Origin: Sporosalibacterium faouarense
Lineage (GTDB): Bacteria; Bacillota; Clostridia; Tissierellales; VENL01
Length of the DNA stretch: 64,000 nt
Direction: 5' to 3'
NCBI RefSeq assembly: GCF_016765695.1
Contig: NZ_JAETGO010000089.1
Span: forward strand, 124,001 to 188,000
Each line of letters starts with the position of its first letter. Position 1 is the first letter of the stretch. A program made the translations under genes and the position numbers. Below, piece after piece: positions 37,445 through 46,931 of the stretch. The notes beneath the pieces were generated by a model that saw only the letters and a list, made by a program, of their open reading frames with translations, was not told the DNA's origin and did no database searches.

Positions 37445-38071
37445 CTATAGATAAACCATAATTAAAAAGTATATCTTTTCTGTTAGATATTTAGATATTT
37501 CTATCAATATAATAATTGGAACAAAGACTGTAATGAAAATATTAATTTTGTCAGTATATGCAAATTCTTTCACACATGTAAAAATAGAAGCTATGGACCA
37601 TATTAATGTAAAAATAAATATAACTAATATATACATTGAACTAGAAAAATTAGGTCTAAACATGACATCTGTTTCAATAGTCAATATGGTTATAACTCTA
37701 ATAATCACTGATACAATATTCCCAAATAATAGAGTGATACTCCCCCATGATATACAGCTTCTAATTGCTTTAGCTGTTAATTTAATTCCTATCATTTTAA
37801 ATAGAAGTTTTGAAATATGAGCAATTCCAAATAAAGTGAAAATCCCAATAGGTATACCTAAAATAACTGAATTAATTATTGCATCTTTGAATGTTAAAAA
37901 AACACTTCCTAAAGCTTTATCATATATTACAATATTCAAAAACATAAATAAAATTGTATTCAATAAAAATATTAGAATTGTGCCTTTATCACCATATTTT
38001 TCATCAGCATCTTTAATATGATAGCTTGGAGCAAGAATCATTTTAAACATTAATTTAAGCATCTTTATCAT
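37445..38071 (-). CDS. Yip1-like polytopic membrane protein
   Basis: 208 residues with about five hydrophobic helices (GTILIFLLNTILFMFLNIVI, AIINSVILGIPIGIFTLFG, SITLLFGNIVSVIIRVITIL, ILVIFIFTLIWSIASIF, IFITVFVPIIILI). This fits the bacterial Yip1 domain group. An in-frame ATG three codons in has the better spacing to AAGGAG. No catalytic residues are evident. Confidence 0.55.
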   Translation of the reverse strand: MIKMLKLMFKMILAPSYHIKDADEKYGDKGTILIFLLNTILFMFLNIVIYDKALGSVFLTFKDAIINSVILGIPIGIFTLFGIAHISKLLFKMIGIKLTAKAIRSCISWGSITLLFGNIVSVIIRVITILTIETDVMFRPNFSSSMYILVIFIFTLIWSIASIFTCVKEFAYTDKINIFITVFVPIIILIEISKYLTEKIYFLIMVYL

Positions 38072-38128
38072 CAGCTCCTTAGAAATAGAACTATAAAATA
38101 AAAAAATAATAATATGCTAGATTTATTA

Positions 38129-38824
38129 TTATTGATTCCTATAATCCTTAATAATATTGAAATCATCAAACAATCTCTTGAAAACTTTTTGAATATCAAT
38201 GCTAACTCTATATTTATTACAAATCTCATTAAAAATAATTTCAATATCTCCTTCAAATGAATCATCAAACCTCAAGTCACAGATTTCTAAATCTATAAGA
38301 TTTTCCTTTATTTCCAATAAAAAGTTATATGCACTTTCAGTTTTATTCGATAAATACTTTACAGTCCCTTTATGAATTAAGCGTAATACTCGATACCACA
38401 AAGGTTTATTTGAATCTAAATTAGAATTCAAATCATATCGTAGTACTTCTTCATTACTCACAATAAAGTCTTCTTTAACATCTAGTAGAATCTTGCTCTC
38501 ATTAAGTTCTCTAGAAGAAATAGTTTTTCTAACATCTAAATCAATACTAAGTCCGTCTTCATAGATTAGTATTACTATCCCTTTAGGATTCTCTGTGAAA
38601 TTTATCATAACTGGCTTACCGTGAATCAAAATTAACTCATCAATTTTTTCATCTAAATCTTCTCCAATTACAATTAGATCTATATCCGAATATTTTGTTG
38701 AATTATTATTTGCTAGGGAACCTTTCATTAGCATAGCGAGATTATTCTTACTGCAGTAACCATAAACTTTTTCAATATACACCTTATGATTTGATGATGG
38801 ATAAATAATGTCTGATCTTATCAT
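38129..38824 (-). CDS. Pol-beta superfamily nucleotidyltransferase
   Basis: 231 residues. The N-terminal domain has MLMKGSLANNNSTKYSDIDL, the G-S ... D-x-D metal-binding motif of nucleotidyltransferases, and a third acidic residue in LSIDLDVRK. The C-terminal half is helical, like the antibiotic/MNT-HEPN-like adenylyltransferases. It could modify an antibiotic or a protein. AAGGAGAAG precedes the ATG. The gene ends 57 bases before the Yip1-like gene. Confidence 0.78.
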   Translation of the reverse strand: MIRSDIIYPSSNHKVYIEKVYGYCSKNNLAMLMKGSLANNNSTKYSDIDLIVIGEDLDEKIDELILIHGKPVMINFTENPKGIVILIYEDGLSIDLDVRKTISSRELNESKILLDVKEDFIVSNEEVLRYDLNSNLDSNKPLWYRVLRLIHKGTVKYLSNKTESAYNFLLEIKENLIDLEICDLRFDDSFEGDIEIIFNEICNKYRVSIDIQKVFKRLFDDFNIIKDYRNQ

Positions 38825-38970
38825 TTTAGTCTTCTCCTTTTCTAATATGTTAGATTGGAAATATTAATGTTAGCATTTTTATTACAGAATTTTAAATCTG
38901 TAATGTATTTTACATAATAATTAAATTATATCAAATATTTCATATTAATAACACTTAATACAATAAATTC

Positions 38971-39010
38971 CACAATAAAGAATCCATATTAATATGGATT
39001 CTTTATTGTG
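38971..39010. terminator. Perfect 40-bp palindrome, probable terminator
   Basis: CACAATAAAGAATCCATATT is followed directly by its exact reverse complement. This is downstream of the 39034-39636 gene. Without a spacer the hairpin has a minimal loop, and it could equally be a protein-binding palindrome. Confidence 0.7.
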
Positions 39011-39033
39011 TGCTTAAATATGTCTTTGTCTTA

Positions 39034-39636
39034 TTAATCAGTTCTATATTCTAATTTATTGATAAATAGATTAATCTTATCTTTTTTAAGCATTTCTTGA
39101 GAATGATATATATTTACTAAATCGTTCATTATTGCCCCTACTGAATCAGAAAAGATAAAGAAATCACTAAACCATATGTAATTTACCCATTCTAGCATTT
39201 CATTTTTATCTATTGCTTCATATTTTACTTTTAACAAAATATCTTTTAAATCTGTATTTGCTATCTTTACCGGGCGATCAAAGAAGTACTCAGCATCAGC
39301 CTCTTCTATGGATTTATCTAAGTCTTCGATATCTATTTTCATATTTTTAAATTGCTCAAGCTTATATGAAACTTTTGATATTTCAGAATCTGAAAGCTTA
39401 ATTTTAGAGGCTTTCTTGAGTTTTCTTCTTCCATTACTAATTATTAACACACCAGAAACTTCACAAATAGATATTAATAATATTAGTACAATGATTTCAT
39501 AATCGTCAAAGTCAAGATACGATATGCTCGGTGCAACCAGCATGAGTACTACTCCAGTAATAATTAATCTAAAACCTTCTTTTCTCAAAGTTTTAGGCCC
39601 TTCATCATAGATTTTAAGATACTTATCTTGTACCAT
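39034..39636 (-). CDS. Hypothetical two-helix membrane protein
   Basis: 200 residues: two close helices (FRLIITGVVLMLVAPSISYL, YEIIVLILLISICEVSGVLII), then a 120-residue cytoplasmic helical domain with DIEDLDKSIEEADAEYFFD. No family is recognised. GGGGGAT precedes the ATG. The palindrome at 38971 probably ends its transcript. Confidence 0.6.
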   Translation of the reverse strand: MVQDKYLKIYDEGPKTLRKEGFRLIITGVVLMLVAPSISYLDFDDYEIIVLILLISICEVSGVLIISNGRRKLKKASKIKLSDSEISKVSYKLEQFKNMKIDIEDLDKSIEEADAEYFFDRPVKIANTDLKDILLKVKYEAIDKNEMLEWVNYIWFSDFFIFSDSVGAIMNDLVNIYHSQEMLKKDKINLFINKLEYRTD

Positions 39637-39698
39637 TTAATATCCCCCATAGTCAGTTATACTAATTCTAAAAATAATCTTTTGTAGTGAGAATCAAC

Positions 39699-39827
39699 TT
39701 ATTGTTCTTTTGGTTTTTTTGGTAAATGTATTTTTTCATATATTGAAACCCACCAAAATAGAGCTGAACCTATGAATAAAACTCCTAATCCTGCAAAGAA
39801 AATACCTATAGAAATAAAAAATTGCAT
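39699..39827 (-). CDS. Small membrane protein (42 aa)
   Basis: The ATG at 39827 follows GGAGGGGAAATA, a strong site. The product is one long helix (ISIGIFFAGLGVLFIGSALF), two Trp (FWWVSIYEK) and a basic, Pro-containing tail (IHLPKKPKEQ). It lies 62 bases upstream of the two-helix membrane gene, so they may be co-transcribed. Too short for a family call, but the ribosome site and composition support a real gene. Confidence 0.65.
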   Translation of the reverse strand: MQFFISIGIFFAGLGVLFIGSALFWWVSIYEKIHLPKKPKEQ

Positions 39828-39882
39828 TATTTCCCCTCCTATCTAAAAGACGTCTATTTAACACAATTATATTAGCTAAATT

Positions 39883-40290
39883 TTATTTATATTCCCTATG
39901 ATAAGGTAATAGTTCACTAATAGTTACAATGCTATCTTTACTTACCATAACCTCACATTCGTAGTTTTTATCATGAATTTGACTGATAAATTCTCTACAC
40001 CTTCCACATGGAGGTATTATTTTTCCGTCTTTATAAACTGCAACAAGCTTTAATATTTTATTTTCACCAGCTGTAATCATGGTAGCAATGGCTGAATGCT
40101 CTGCACAAAATCCCATCGAAGCTGGTGTATCAATACATACACCAGTATAGATTTTTCCACTTTCGCTTAAAATAGCTGCTGCAACAGTTCCAGAATATGA
40201 ATTCTTTGAAAGCTGTTTTGGATTTAATGTATTTAAAGCAGCTTTATATAAATCATCAAATGTTGTTATTATCTTTATTTTGCTATCCAT
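39883..40290 (-). CDS. Cytidine/blasticidin deaminase-like protein
   Basis: 135 residues, the length of tetrameric cytidine deaminases. Zinc and catalytic motifs are MGFCAEHSAIATM (C-A-E) and IIPPCGRCREFI (P-C-x-x-C), with the substrate-side YSGTVAAAILSESGKIYTGV. The first motif has CAEH rather than CAER, and the last part (EVMVSKDSIVTISELLPY) favours the blasticidin-S deaminase-like branch. It deaminates a cytosine nucleoside or analogue. Start at the ATG behind GTGGGAG. Confidence 0.88.
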   Translation of the reverse strand: MDSKIKIITTFDDLYKAALNTLNPKQLSKNSYSGTVAAAILSESGKIYTGVCIDTPASMGFCAEHSAIATMITAGENKILKLVAVYKDGKIIPPCGRCREFISQIHDKNYECEVMVSKDSIVTISELLPYHREYK

Positions 40291-40329
40291 CAATCTCCCA
40301 CCTTATAATCTAAATAATTATATATTTTT

Positions 40330-41031
40330 TTATTTCGTCATATTCTCAAAATATTCTTCTATATTAACTTGTCCAAATAATTCCGTGCCAAACAGCTCAT
40401 CTTCTAGTTGATGACAAAACAATTCTATAAACTTCTGTTTTTCAGTTAATATTGATTTTGCACTTTCTGTGCTTAACATCTCAAGTTTTTTATCACAAAA
40501 ACTTATTTCAAAGTTTTCTACTCTATCCAAAAGCATGTTGAAAAACAATGGATTACTTCTATCTATCCAACTCGACGCCATAAAAATTGATAGAACACCA
40601 ATTTCATCAAGTGTATCAGCATCTCTTAATACCTTTAGACTATAATCATTTTCTTTACTTTTTTTATCAGAATGTCTTTCAACTAAAAATAATAATTTCT
40701 TATATTCTTTACTTTCTACATTCATTATCTGGTTTCCTCTTATCCAGCTAGCAATTATATCTTTACTCAAGAGTGCGTGATTCTCTCTTTGGTGAATTCT
40801 CCCTATATCATGTAATATAGCTGCTAACCTGACAGTCAAAACTTCATCACTAGACAAACTATGGTTTTCTTTATTCAATATTTTCCTGACGTAACCTTCA
40901 ACCCTAAGAGAGTGAAGAATAACAAACTCCCAATTATTTCTCCACGGGTGTATTGTTTTATAATCAAATTTTTTATCTTTTACATAGGAATATAAAAATT
41001 CTTTAGCTTTGCTTATAATGTTTTCATTCAT
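40330..41031 (-). CDS. HD domain metal-dependent phosphohydrolase
   Basis: 233 residues. The histidine/aspartate set reads EFVILHSLRVEGYV, LAAILHDIGRIHQRENHALLSKDI (H-D) and VERHSDKK, with the final Asp in LRDADTLDEIGV: a complete HD site, as in small YfdR/YedJ-type hydrolases. GTG and ATG starts are within two codons; the ATG is preferred. Substrate probably a nucleotide; not determined. Confidence 0.88.
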   Translation of the reverse strand: MNENIISKAKEFLYSYVKDKKFDYKTIHPWRNNWEFVILHSLRVEGYVRKILNKENHSLSSDEVLTVRLAAILHDIGRIHQRENHALLSKDIIASWIRGNQIMNVESKEYKKLLFLVERHSDKKSKENDYSLKVLRDADTLDEIGVLSIFMASSWIDRSNPLFFNMLLDRVENFEISFCDKKLEMLSTESAKSILTEKQKFIELFCHQLEDELFGTELFGQVNIEEYFENMTK

Positions 41032-41121
41032 GAACACACAACCCCAGTCAATAATATATAATCTAAAATTTGAAATTAAATATTATTATATATTCAATAT
41101 TTTAGTTTCTTTAATGACTAC

Positions 41122-42915
41122 TCATCTCAACTCTTCATAAGTTTTTAACAAATTTCGCATGTTTTTAATTGGATATAATTCTTTTAAGATACTGTGTATA
41201 TATTGAATAGTTTCCTCATTATTTAATATATTCTTTTTAATAATTACTTCTTGATACTTACCTTCCCAATAGTATTTTATATCTTTTTCTTTATCCATTT
41301 TTTCAAAACAAACTAACGCTTCTTTAATATTATCTTCTTTAAAATAACAAATCCCTAGATAATAGTAATATTTATTCCAGTAATCATCACTAATGCTTAG
41401 TTTTTTTAACCAGTCCAATAATTTTTTATGATCTCTATTTTTCTTATATTTAGATATTTTAGTATCTAATTTTATTTCATTCGTAGACCTTTTATCTGTA
41501 AGTATTATAGACTTTTCCTCAGAATTATTAGGTATTTGTCTTTCATTAATCCATTTAAGGTTGAATGAAGTTAAATCTATATCACAATATAACTCAAGTC
41601 CATTCAAAAATTCTTTCCACTCATAGCAGCCTTTGTTTTCTAGAAAAGCTCTACAGTAAGTTATAAATTTATCTTCACCAACAATATTCATTAATTGATA
41701 TAGAACAAGAGGAGCTTTTTTATAAATAATGACATTTCCAAAGGGAGGAACTCTATTAGCCTTAGCTAAAGACCTATCGAATCCTGTTATTTCCAATACA
41801 TCTTTCTGAGCATTTTCAATAACCAAATTAAAATACTCGTCACCTAATATATTCCTATTGGTAATCCATTCAAACAAAACAGTCATACCTTCAGTCAATA
41901 AAAATTTTCCTATTCCATCTGATGTTATCCTATTACCCCACCAATGATGTATAAATTCATGCCAAATAAGACTGTATTTAGAATAATTGTCTATATTATC
42001 AGAATCAACAAAGTAATTTTCATTTATAATTATTCCATGTGTGAGTCCATACCCTCCAGCTATAATAGGAAGACCATATAGGTTTAGTTTATTTAATTGA
42101 AAGTTATTTAGATTATTAATAATATCATCTATTCCTTCAAATAAAGTATGTTGCAAGTTTTGAAAGTCCTTTTGTCTTGAGTGTCTATAATAGAAATTTA
42201 TATCAAGATTCTTTGATGAATAACATATTTTGTCTAACTTCCCTCCACATAAGAAAATCTTGTTTTTTTCACCTCGAAAACTCTTGATTCTATATTCTAA
42301 ATAAGATTTTTGTGTTACTTCTCCTTCTCCCACGACAATTCCTTTTTTTGATAGAGAAACATTTATTTCAAAGGGACATTTGTTTGCTTCTGGAATATCC
42401 CCTGATAAAAGCTCACTTAATTTAATCTTATTTCCTAGAATAGGATACCATAATGCATATAAGTGAAATTCATCATTTTCAATATAGTTTTCTAATATCG
42501 TCGACATATCATCACGATAGTTACCCGTTTTAATTTCATAGTCTATAGAAACATCTAACTCCTCATTTTTCCTCCAACCTTCTATTTTATCTAAGACCAA
42601 ATAGTTTACCTTATAATTAAAGAAAGGTAATACTACTGAATATAGTTTGAAGTTATCATGCTTCACTTTATTTAAATTAACTTTTTTAATTTTAATCTCT
42701 TCTCTGAAGCCTATCCAAAAAGTAATCCTTCTTCTATTCTTTACTTTACTTATAGAATATAGAGCCTTATTAACCAGAGTCTTCTTCTCAAAATTAATAT
42801 ATAGAGACATTTTTCTTTCATTAATATTAAAATATAAATTACTTCCTTTACCTTCTATCCATCTGTAGCAAATATAATATAGTATGAATCGAAAATAGTT
42901 AAATAAGCTTTTCAT
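41122..42915 (-). CDS. M1-like gluzincin metalloprotein with TPR-like tail
   Basis: 597 residues. HEFIHHWWGNR at 319-329 and the third ligand E342 in LLTEGMTVLFEW give the HExxH-x18-E zinc site of M1 peptidases, preceded by a beta-rich M1-type N-terminal domain. The exopeptidase GxMEN is not present (AGGYGLTHG stands in its place), so it may be an endopeptidase or a noncanonical aminopeptidase. Residues about 500-560 (YYYYLGICYFKEDNIKEALVCFEK) form a tetratricopeptide-like repeat. It has a membrane-like first helix (FNYFRFILYYICYRW). Confidence 0.82.
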   Translation of the reverse strand: MKSLFNYFRFILYYICYRWIEGKGSNLYFNINERKMSLYINFEKKTLVNKALYSISKVKNRRRITFWIGFREEIKIKKVNLNKVKHDNFKLYSVVLPFFNYKVNYLVLDKIEGWRKNEELDVSIDYEIKTGNYRDDMSTILENYIENDEFHLYALWYPILGNKIKLSELLSGDIPEANKCPFEINVSLSKKGIVVGEGEVTQKSYLEYRIKSFRGEKNKIFLCGGKLDKICYSSKNLDINFYYRHSRQKDFQNLQHTLFEGIDDIINNLNNFQLNKLNLYGLPIIAGGYGLTHGIIINENYFVDSDNIDNYSKYSLIWHEFIHHWWGNRITSDGIGKFLLTEGMTVLFEWITNRNILGDEYFNLVIENAQKDVLEITGFDRSLAKANRVPPFGNVIIYKKAPLVLYQLMNIVGEDKFITYCRAFLENKGCYEWKEFLNGLELYCDIDLTSFNLKWINERQIPNNSEEKSIILTDKRSTNEIKLDTKISKYKKNRDHKKLLDWLKKLSISDDYWNKYYYYLGICYFKEDNIKEALVCFEKMDKEKDIKYYWEGKYQEVIIKKNILNNEETIQYIHSILKELYPIKNMRNLLKTYEELR

Positions 42916-42957
42916 ACTATCCCCCCAATCGAAAAATTTATTAATACTCCTTAAATA

Positions 42958-43425
42958 CTAATATTTCTTAATTATATAAACCATTGGGATAAATTTGATT
43001 CCGTTAGTAACTTGTTCTTTATCAGTATCAACAAAACCCAAACGATGATAAAACTCTTTTGCATATGGAGAAGAATTAACAGTGATTTTATTACTATTAC
43101 TTTCTCTTATACAAGTTTCTTTTACTGTTTGAATTAATTTTCTAGCAATCCCTTTTCTGTGATGCTCTTTTTTAACAAATAACATGCTAATATGATTTAA
43201 TCCTCTTGCTGCTATTACGCCTGTTAATATATCTTGTTCAAAGCAACCCCAGAAGCACATTGTATTTTTGTTAATCTTATCAATGATTTTATCGTATGAT
43301 ATAAATCTTCTAAATTCTTCAATCCCTTCACTAGAGTAATCAGGGGCTTCAAATTCCTCAAAAACTTCCCATATTAATTTAAGGGCACAACTAATATCAC
43401 CTTTATGTAATGTCTTCACTTCCAT
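42958..43425 (-). CDS. GNAT family N-acetyltransferase
   Basis: 155 residues: VKTLHKGDISCALKLIWEVF at the start, ISMLFVKKEHHRKGIARKLIQTV with the H-R-K-G-I-A acetyl-CoA loop, and VNSSPYAKEFYHRLGFV at the end. This is a complete small GNAT. GGAGAATG precedes the ATG. Substrate unknown. Confidence 0.9.
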   Translation of the reverse strand: MEVKTLHKGDISCALKLIWEVFEEFEAPDYSSEGIEEFRRFISYDKIIDKINKNTMCFWGCFEQDILTGVIAARGLNHISMLFVKKEHHRKGIARKLIQTVKETCIRESNSNKITVNSSPYAKEFYHRLGFVDTDKEQVTNGIKFIPMVYIIKKY

Positions 43426-43500
43426 AGTCTATCATTCTCCATCCATAATTTTAATAATATTCTTTTATAACACAACTAACCTATATCCCATATTTACAAT

Positions 43501-43599
43501 CTATGAGTTCTTTTCAACATAATCGATAATTTCATTTAGAAATTTTATTACCCACTTGCCCTCTTTATTTCCACTCCTATCTAGATGAATTACGTTAAT
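43501..43599 (-). pseudogene. C-terminal gene remnant
   Basis: About 32 codons without a start: VIHLDRSGNKEGKWVIKF then LNEIIDYVEKNS and a stop. The composition is clearly protein-like, and it is bounded upstream by a stop in the same frame. It looks like the end of a lost gene of unrecognised family. It fills most of the gap between the GNAT and HAD genes. Confidence 0.55.
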
Positions 43600-43615
43600 T
43601 TACCACCTTTTTATA

Positions 43616-44347
43616 TTATGATATCCTTTCTAGTATATCTCTTAGTTCGAACCAATCATATATCTCCAGATGATTACTTTGCGGTGTTTTTTTCTCGACA
43701 TCCTTAATAGCCCCTTTATACCAAACAGGAAATATCCTACAGTTTGATGCACCATCAACATCACATACAGCATTGTCTCCACAATACCAAACGTCCCTAG
43801 GAGCTAATTTTGCTTTTCTAAGTGCAAGCTGGAAAATTCGCTTATGTGGCTTCCTAAAAACATATTCACTACTAGCTATAATAAATTCAAAGTTGTTATT
43901 TGGAATATAAGTATCAATTTTCTCTTTCAATAAACTTCCACTAAAAGAAATATTACTAATAACACTTGTCCTAATTTTCTGTTCATTTAGATAAAATAGA
44001 AGATTTTCAATATTTTTAGTTGTCTCTGAACTAATTGCTGCTTTTTCAAAAATTCTCTCTACTTCTTCATGAGGTTTAGTCAATTCTATATCAAAGTATT
44101 CATAAAGATATTTCTGAAAAATATGATTATGTACTTCTAAAACTGACTCTTTATCTAGGTCAATCACATATCTACCTATTTCCTTATTTAGCTCAGTTGC
44201 TAGTCCTTGAATTTCCTTAACTGAAATATTATTAGGATTCTTAGCTGCATTTAGTAAAACTGCTTTTGTACCTGCAAAAACATCAAACTCCTTTTCATTT
44301 ATAAGGGTTTGTCCATAATCAAAAATAATCATCTTAGGTTTTATCAT
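43616..44347 (-). CDS. HAD family hydrolase
   Basis: 243 residues from the ATG at 44347 (GGAGG). HAD motifs are I IFDYGQTLIN (D-x-G-x-T, with Tyr for the usual Gly/Asp proton donor slot), II TSVISNIS (Ser), III Lys in FRKPHKRIF and IV VWYCGDNAVCDVDGA. The catalytic second position is Tyr-Gly rather than an Asp, so phosphatase activity may be altered. The cap domain is helical. Substrate unknown. Confidence 0.85.
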   Translation of the reverse strand: MIKPKMIIFDYGQTLINEKEFDVFAGTKAVLLNAAKNPNNISVKEIQGLATELNKEIGRYVIDLDKESVLEVHNHIFQKYLYEYFDIELTKPHEEVERIFEKAAISSETTKNIENLLFYLNEQKIRTSVISNISFSGSLLKEKIDTYIPNNNFEFIIASSEYVFRKPHKRIFQLALRKAKLAPRDVWYCGDNAVCDVDGASNCRIFPVWYKGAIKDVEKKTPQSNHLEIYDWFELRDILERIS

Positions 44348-44432
44348 AATATCCTCCATATGTTACTTCTTCAAGTAGTTTATATTAAATTTCCAATGTA
44401 TTTTCCATTGCTAGAAGCTAGTATCTTATAAT

Positions 44433-44885
44433 CTATTTACTAGATTCTTTGATTAAGTTATCTTTCTTTTTAAGCAAAAAATTTCCAGGTATTAATACTA
44501 CTAAATCTAAAACAATACTATAAAAGATAATAAGCAATGCTAGTGACATATAAGGTCCTACACTAGATGGATCTGTTAGACGATGTAGCATATTTACTGT
44601 CCCAATTATAAATCCTAATAAACTAATTAAAATTGAAGACTTTATTAATAACTCAAATGTTTTTATACTTTCATCCAAATCTGATTTCCTAATCTCTATA
44701 TTATTTAAAATCAAAATTCTAAATCCATGAAGCAATGATTTAAAGCTATTAGTTGAAATTAGAATAGCTAAATTGGATAAGAGTACAAATAAAATACTGG
44801 GCAAATAAATTAAATAATTTAAGTCAGCTACACCTACTGAAATTACTATAATAATCATCCATGCTAAAACACCTAATAGAAACAT
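44433..44885 (-). CDS. Hypothetical four-helix membrane protein
   Basis: 150 residues. Helices are MFLLGVLAWMIIIVISVGVA, YLPSILFVLLSNLAILIS, SSILISLLGFIIGTVNML and MSLALLIIFYSIVLDLVVLI, with a cytoplasmic loop of 30 residues between 2 and 3. It resembles the MotA/ExbB-like topology only loosely. AGGTATTTT precedes the ATG; family unknown. Confidence 0.55.
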   Translation of the reverse strand: MFLLGVLAWMIIIVISVGVADLNYLIYLPSILFVLLSNLAILISTNSFKSLLHGFRILILNNIEIRKSDLDESIKTFELLIKSSILISLLGFIIGTVNMLHRLTDPSSVGPYMSLALLIIFYSIVLDLVVLIPGNFLLKKKDNLIKESSK

Positions 44886-45085
44886 AAAATACCTCCCTAA
44901 TTAATTTATAATCAACTTAGTTTCTAAAAATATTCCTTTGAAAACATCTATAAAATACTACCTATTAATTATACTTATGCACATCATTATATCATTACTA
45001 AACATTGCAATTTGTTGTAAAGTGTCGAAAATAGGATTAGTTTATTAACTTAATTGTTTCCTCATATTATTTTTCTTTTAATGAC

Positions 45086-45114
45086 AAAAAACACCGAGAT
45101 AAATCAGTGTTTTT
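45086..45114. terminator. Rho-independent terminator
   Basis: AAAAAACAC-cgagataaatca-GTGTTTTT, an 8-bp stem with A and T runs on both sides, in the gap before the DUF692-like gene. A Spo0A-box-like TGTCGAAAA lies at 45023. Confidence 0.75.
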
Positions 45115-45242
45115 CATTAGCTTATATTTTTTCTTGTTAATATGAAAATTAATATTTAAAACAATACTTTTCATTTGATCTATCTATTAAATTACTAAAA
45201 TCGGTTTTAGATTTAATTATTTTGCATATTATCATAGGTCTT

Positions 45243-46049
45243 TTATTTCATTCTATTTCTTATCTCATATAATCGATTTAATTGTCTCTCTATAGCATCA
45301 ATATTACTTCGCCCTGTAGTTTTCGGTCTCCCTATTCCCCCATACTCTAAAGTTAAGTATTGAATTGAACATTTATCAAGTAGCCATTCAACTATTTCAT
45401 AATCTTCTTCTTCCATTTCCAAATGTTTATCTTTTACTCCATGAATTTGGTCATTAATTGTTCCATTCACATGTAATTCAATAACTCTATCAAGAGGAAA
45501 TTCTAATAAATATGATTTTAATGATTGTCCTTTATGGTGGGCACTTACTTTAGCATGTCCAATGTCTAAAGTTATTTTTAAATCTAATTGTTGGCACATC
45601 TTATGAAATATATCTGGTTCTGAGGTTAAATGATGATTACCCAAAGAATCGTAATATAGGGAATAAGGATAATTTTCTATAGCTAGAGGTACACAAAGTT
45701 CCTTTTTCCAACGTCTAAGCACATTTTCTAATCGCTCCATTATTTCATCATATGAAGGATCATCTGTCTCAAAATCCTCTTTTTCAATATAACAGTGCAA
45801 TGCACTAATTGGTGATTTCAAGTATTTTAATTTCTCATTAATCCAATCAAAGTCAATTTTCTCAAAATCATTCATAGTGGCTCGTTCCTCATGCCCCATA
45901 TAGTGAACCATTATAGGCTTAGTAGCCTTTGCTACTTCTAAATGGTCTTTACATACATCATCTATTGCTATTTTAATATAATCAACATCTACTTTCTTTT
46001 CATTTAATAATTGTAAGAGTTCTTCAGAGTAATTACAGCCAATTTGCAT
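45243..46049 (-). CDS. DUF692/xylose-isomerase-like TIM barrel
   Basis: 268 residues of a metal-dependent TIM barrel. Likely ligand motifs in order are KPIMVHYMGHEE, LAIENYPYSLYYD, TLDIGHAKVSAHHKG, VIELHVNGTIND, VKDKHLEM and YLTLEYGGIGR. The His and Glu positions correspond to the multi-His metal site of DUF692 (MbnB-like) and sugar-phosphate isomerase/epimerase barrels. The LDIGHAKVSAHHKG block favours DUF692. GGGGAGAC precedes the ATG. Without an adjacent precursor peptide, an MbnB-like role is unsupported. Confidence 0.65.
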   Translation of the reverse strand: MQIGCNYSEELLQLLNEKKVDVDYIKIAIDDVCKDHLEVAKATKPIMVHYMGHEERATMNDFEKIDFDWINEKLKYLKSPISALHCYIEKEDFETDDPSYDEIMERLENVLRRWKKELCVPLAIENYPYSLYYDSLGNHHLTSEPDIFHKMCQQLDLKITLDIGHAKVSAHHKGQSLKSYLLEFPLDRVIELHVNGTINDQIHGVKDKHLEMEEEDYEIVEWLLDKCSIQYLTLEYGGIGRPKTTGRSNIDAIERQLNRLYEIRNRMK

Positions 46050-46199
46050 ATCTAGTCTCCCCTTTATTTATTCGATTCGCTTTAAAGTGATTCACAAAAC
46101 TTTCTTAGAATGATTTTAAATTGTTTACTATCATTATCAAAATTCATTATCCCTTCTATAGACATAGCTTGTACACAAACAAATCATCCTTTCATGTCA

Positions 46200-46931
46200 T
46201 TACTCAGAATCAAGTTTTATCTCTTCTTCAATAGCTATTTGAAAATCAGGTGGTAACATAAACTTCATATATACGCTTGTAAATTGATTATTCTCTAGAG
46301 AGTACGCTCCTTTGAACTCTGAGCCATCCTTAAGATAAAATGCTACTAAATATAGTTTTTCTGCTTGTCTATCAGATGATATCTCCACTGGAGAATTTAG
46401 AAGCATATCAGTTATATCTTTAACTGTCTTTTCTTCTGTTATTGTAGCTATGACCTCTCCATTTTCGCTATTGTTTATTCTTATAAAATCTACTTTATCA
46501 AAAATATCTGCTATATCAGAGCCTACTTTTGCATTTGGGTTGGAAAACACTTGATATACAATAACTTGATCTTTATCTTTTACCGCTATACGAAAAGTAC
46601 TATTGTATCCATTAATACTGTAAATTGGAGTTCCCTTCTCTAAATATGCAGCATCTCCATCCTTAATTTCATAATTTGTGTCACTAATATTACCTGATAA
46701 TTTAAAATTAACCTCATCAATTTTCGGTCCCAATTTTTCATTGTCTACAGAAAAATTAGTGTCGACATACTGAATTCCATTTAGTTTTATAAAATTTACC
46801 CAATCAATATCTATATTTTTTTCAGATTGATATTCATTATTTAATTCAGAATTATTACTTGATTGATTACAGCTACTTATACTTAATAAAACTGTTAAAA
46901 AAATTAGCATTGTAAGAAATCGTCTAAACAT
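46200..46931 (-). CDS. Hypothetical lipoprotein
   Basis: 243 residues. The lipoprotein signal is FRRFLTMLIFLTVLLSISSC, with the lipobox Cys near residue 20 followed by an Asn/Ser linker. The mature domain has a beta-rich, surface-like composition (FRIAVKDKDQVIVYQVFSN, GEVIATITEEKTVKDITDML). It probably faces the outside of the membrane. GAGGAGG precedes the ATG. Family unknown. Confidence 0.75.
   Translation of the reverse strand: MFRRFLTMLIFLTVLLSISSCNQSSNNSELNNEYQSEKNIDIDWVNFIKLNGIQYVDTNFSVDNEKLGPKIDEVNFKLSGNISDTNYEIKDGDAAYLEKGTPIYSINGYNSTFRIAVKDKDQVIVYQVFSNPNAKVGSDIADIFDKVDFIRINNSENGEVIATITEEKTVKDITDMLLNSPVEISSDRQAEKLYLVAFYLKDGSEFKGAYSLENNQFTSVYMKFMLPPDFQIAIEEEIKLDSE

Noticed and set aside
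45243-46049. MbnB-like peptide-modifying oxygenase
   Set aside because: The barrel is DUF692-like, but no precursor peptide or MbnC-type partner lies nearby.
46075-46199. Another C-terminal stub on the minus strand (ending IILRKFCESL)
   Set aside because: About 33 codons, AT-rich and low in information; could be chance.
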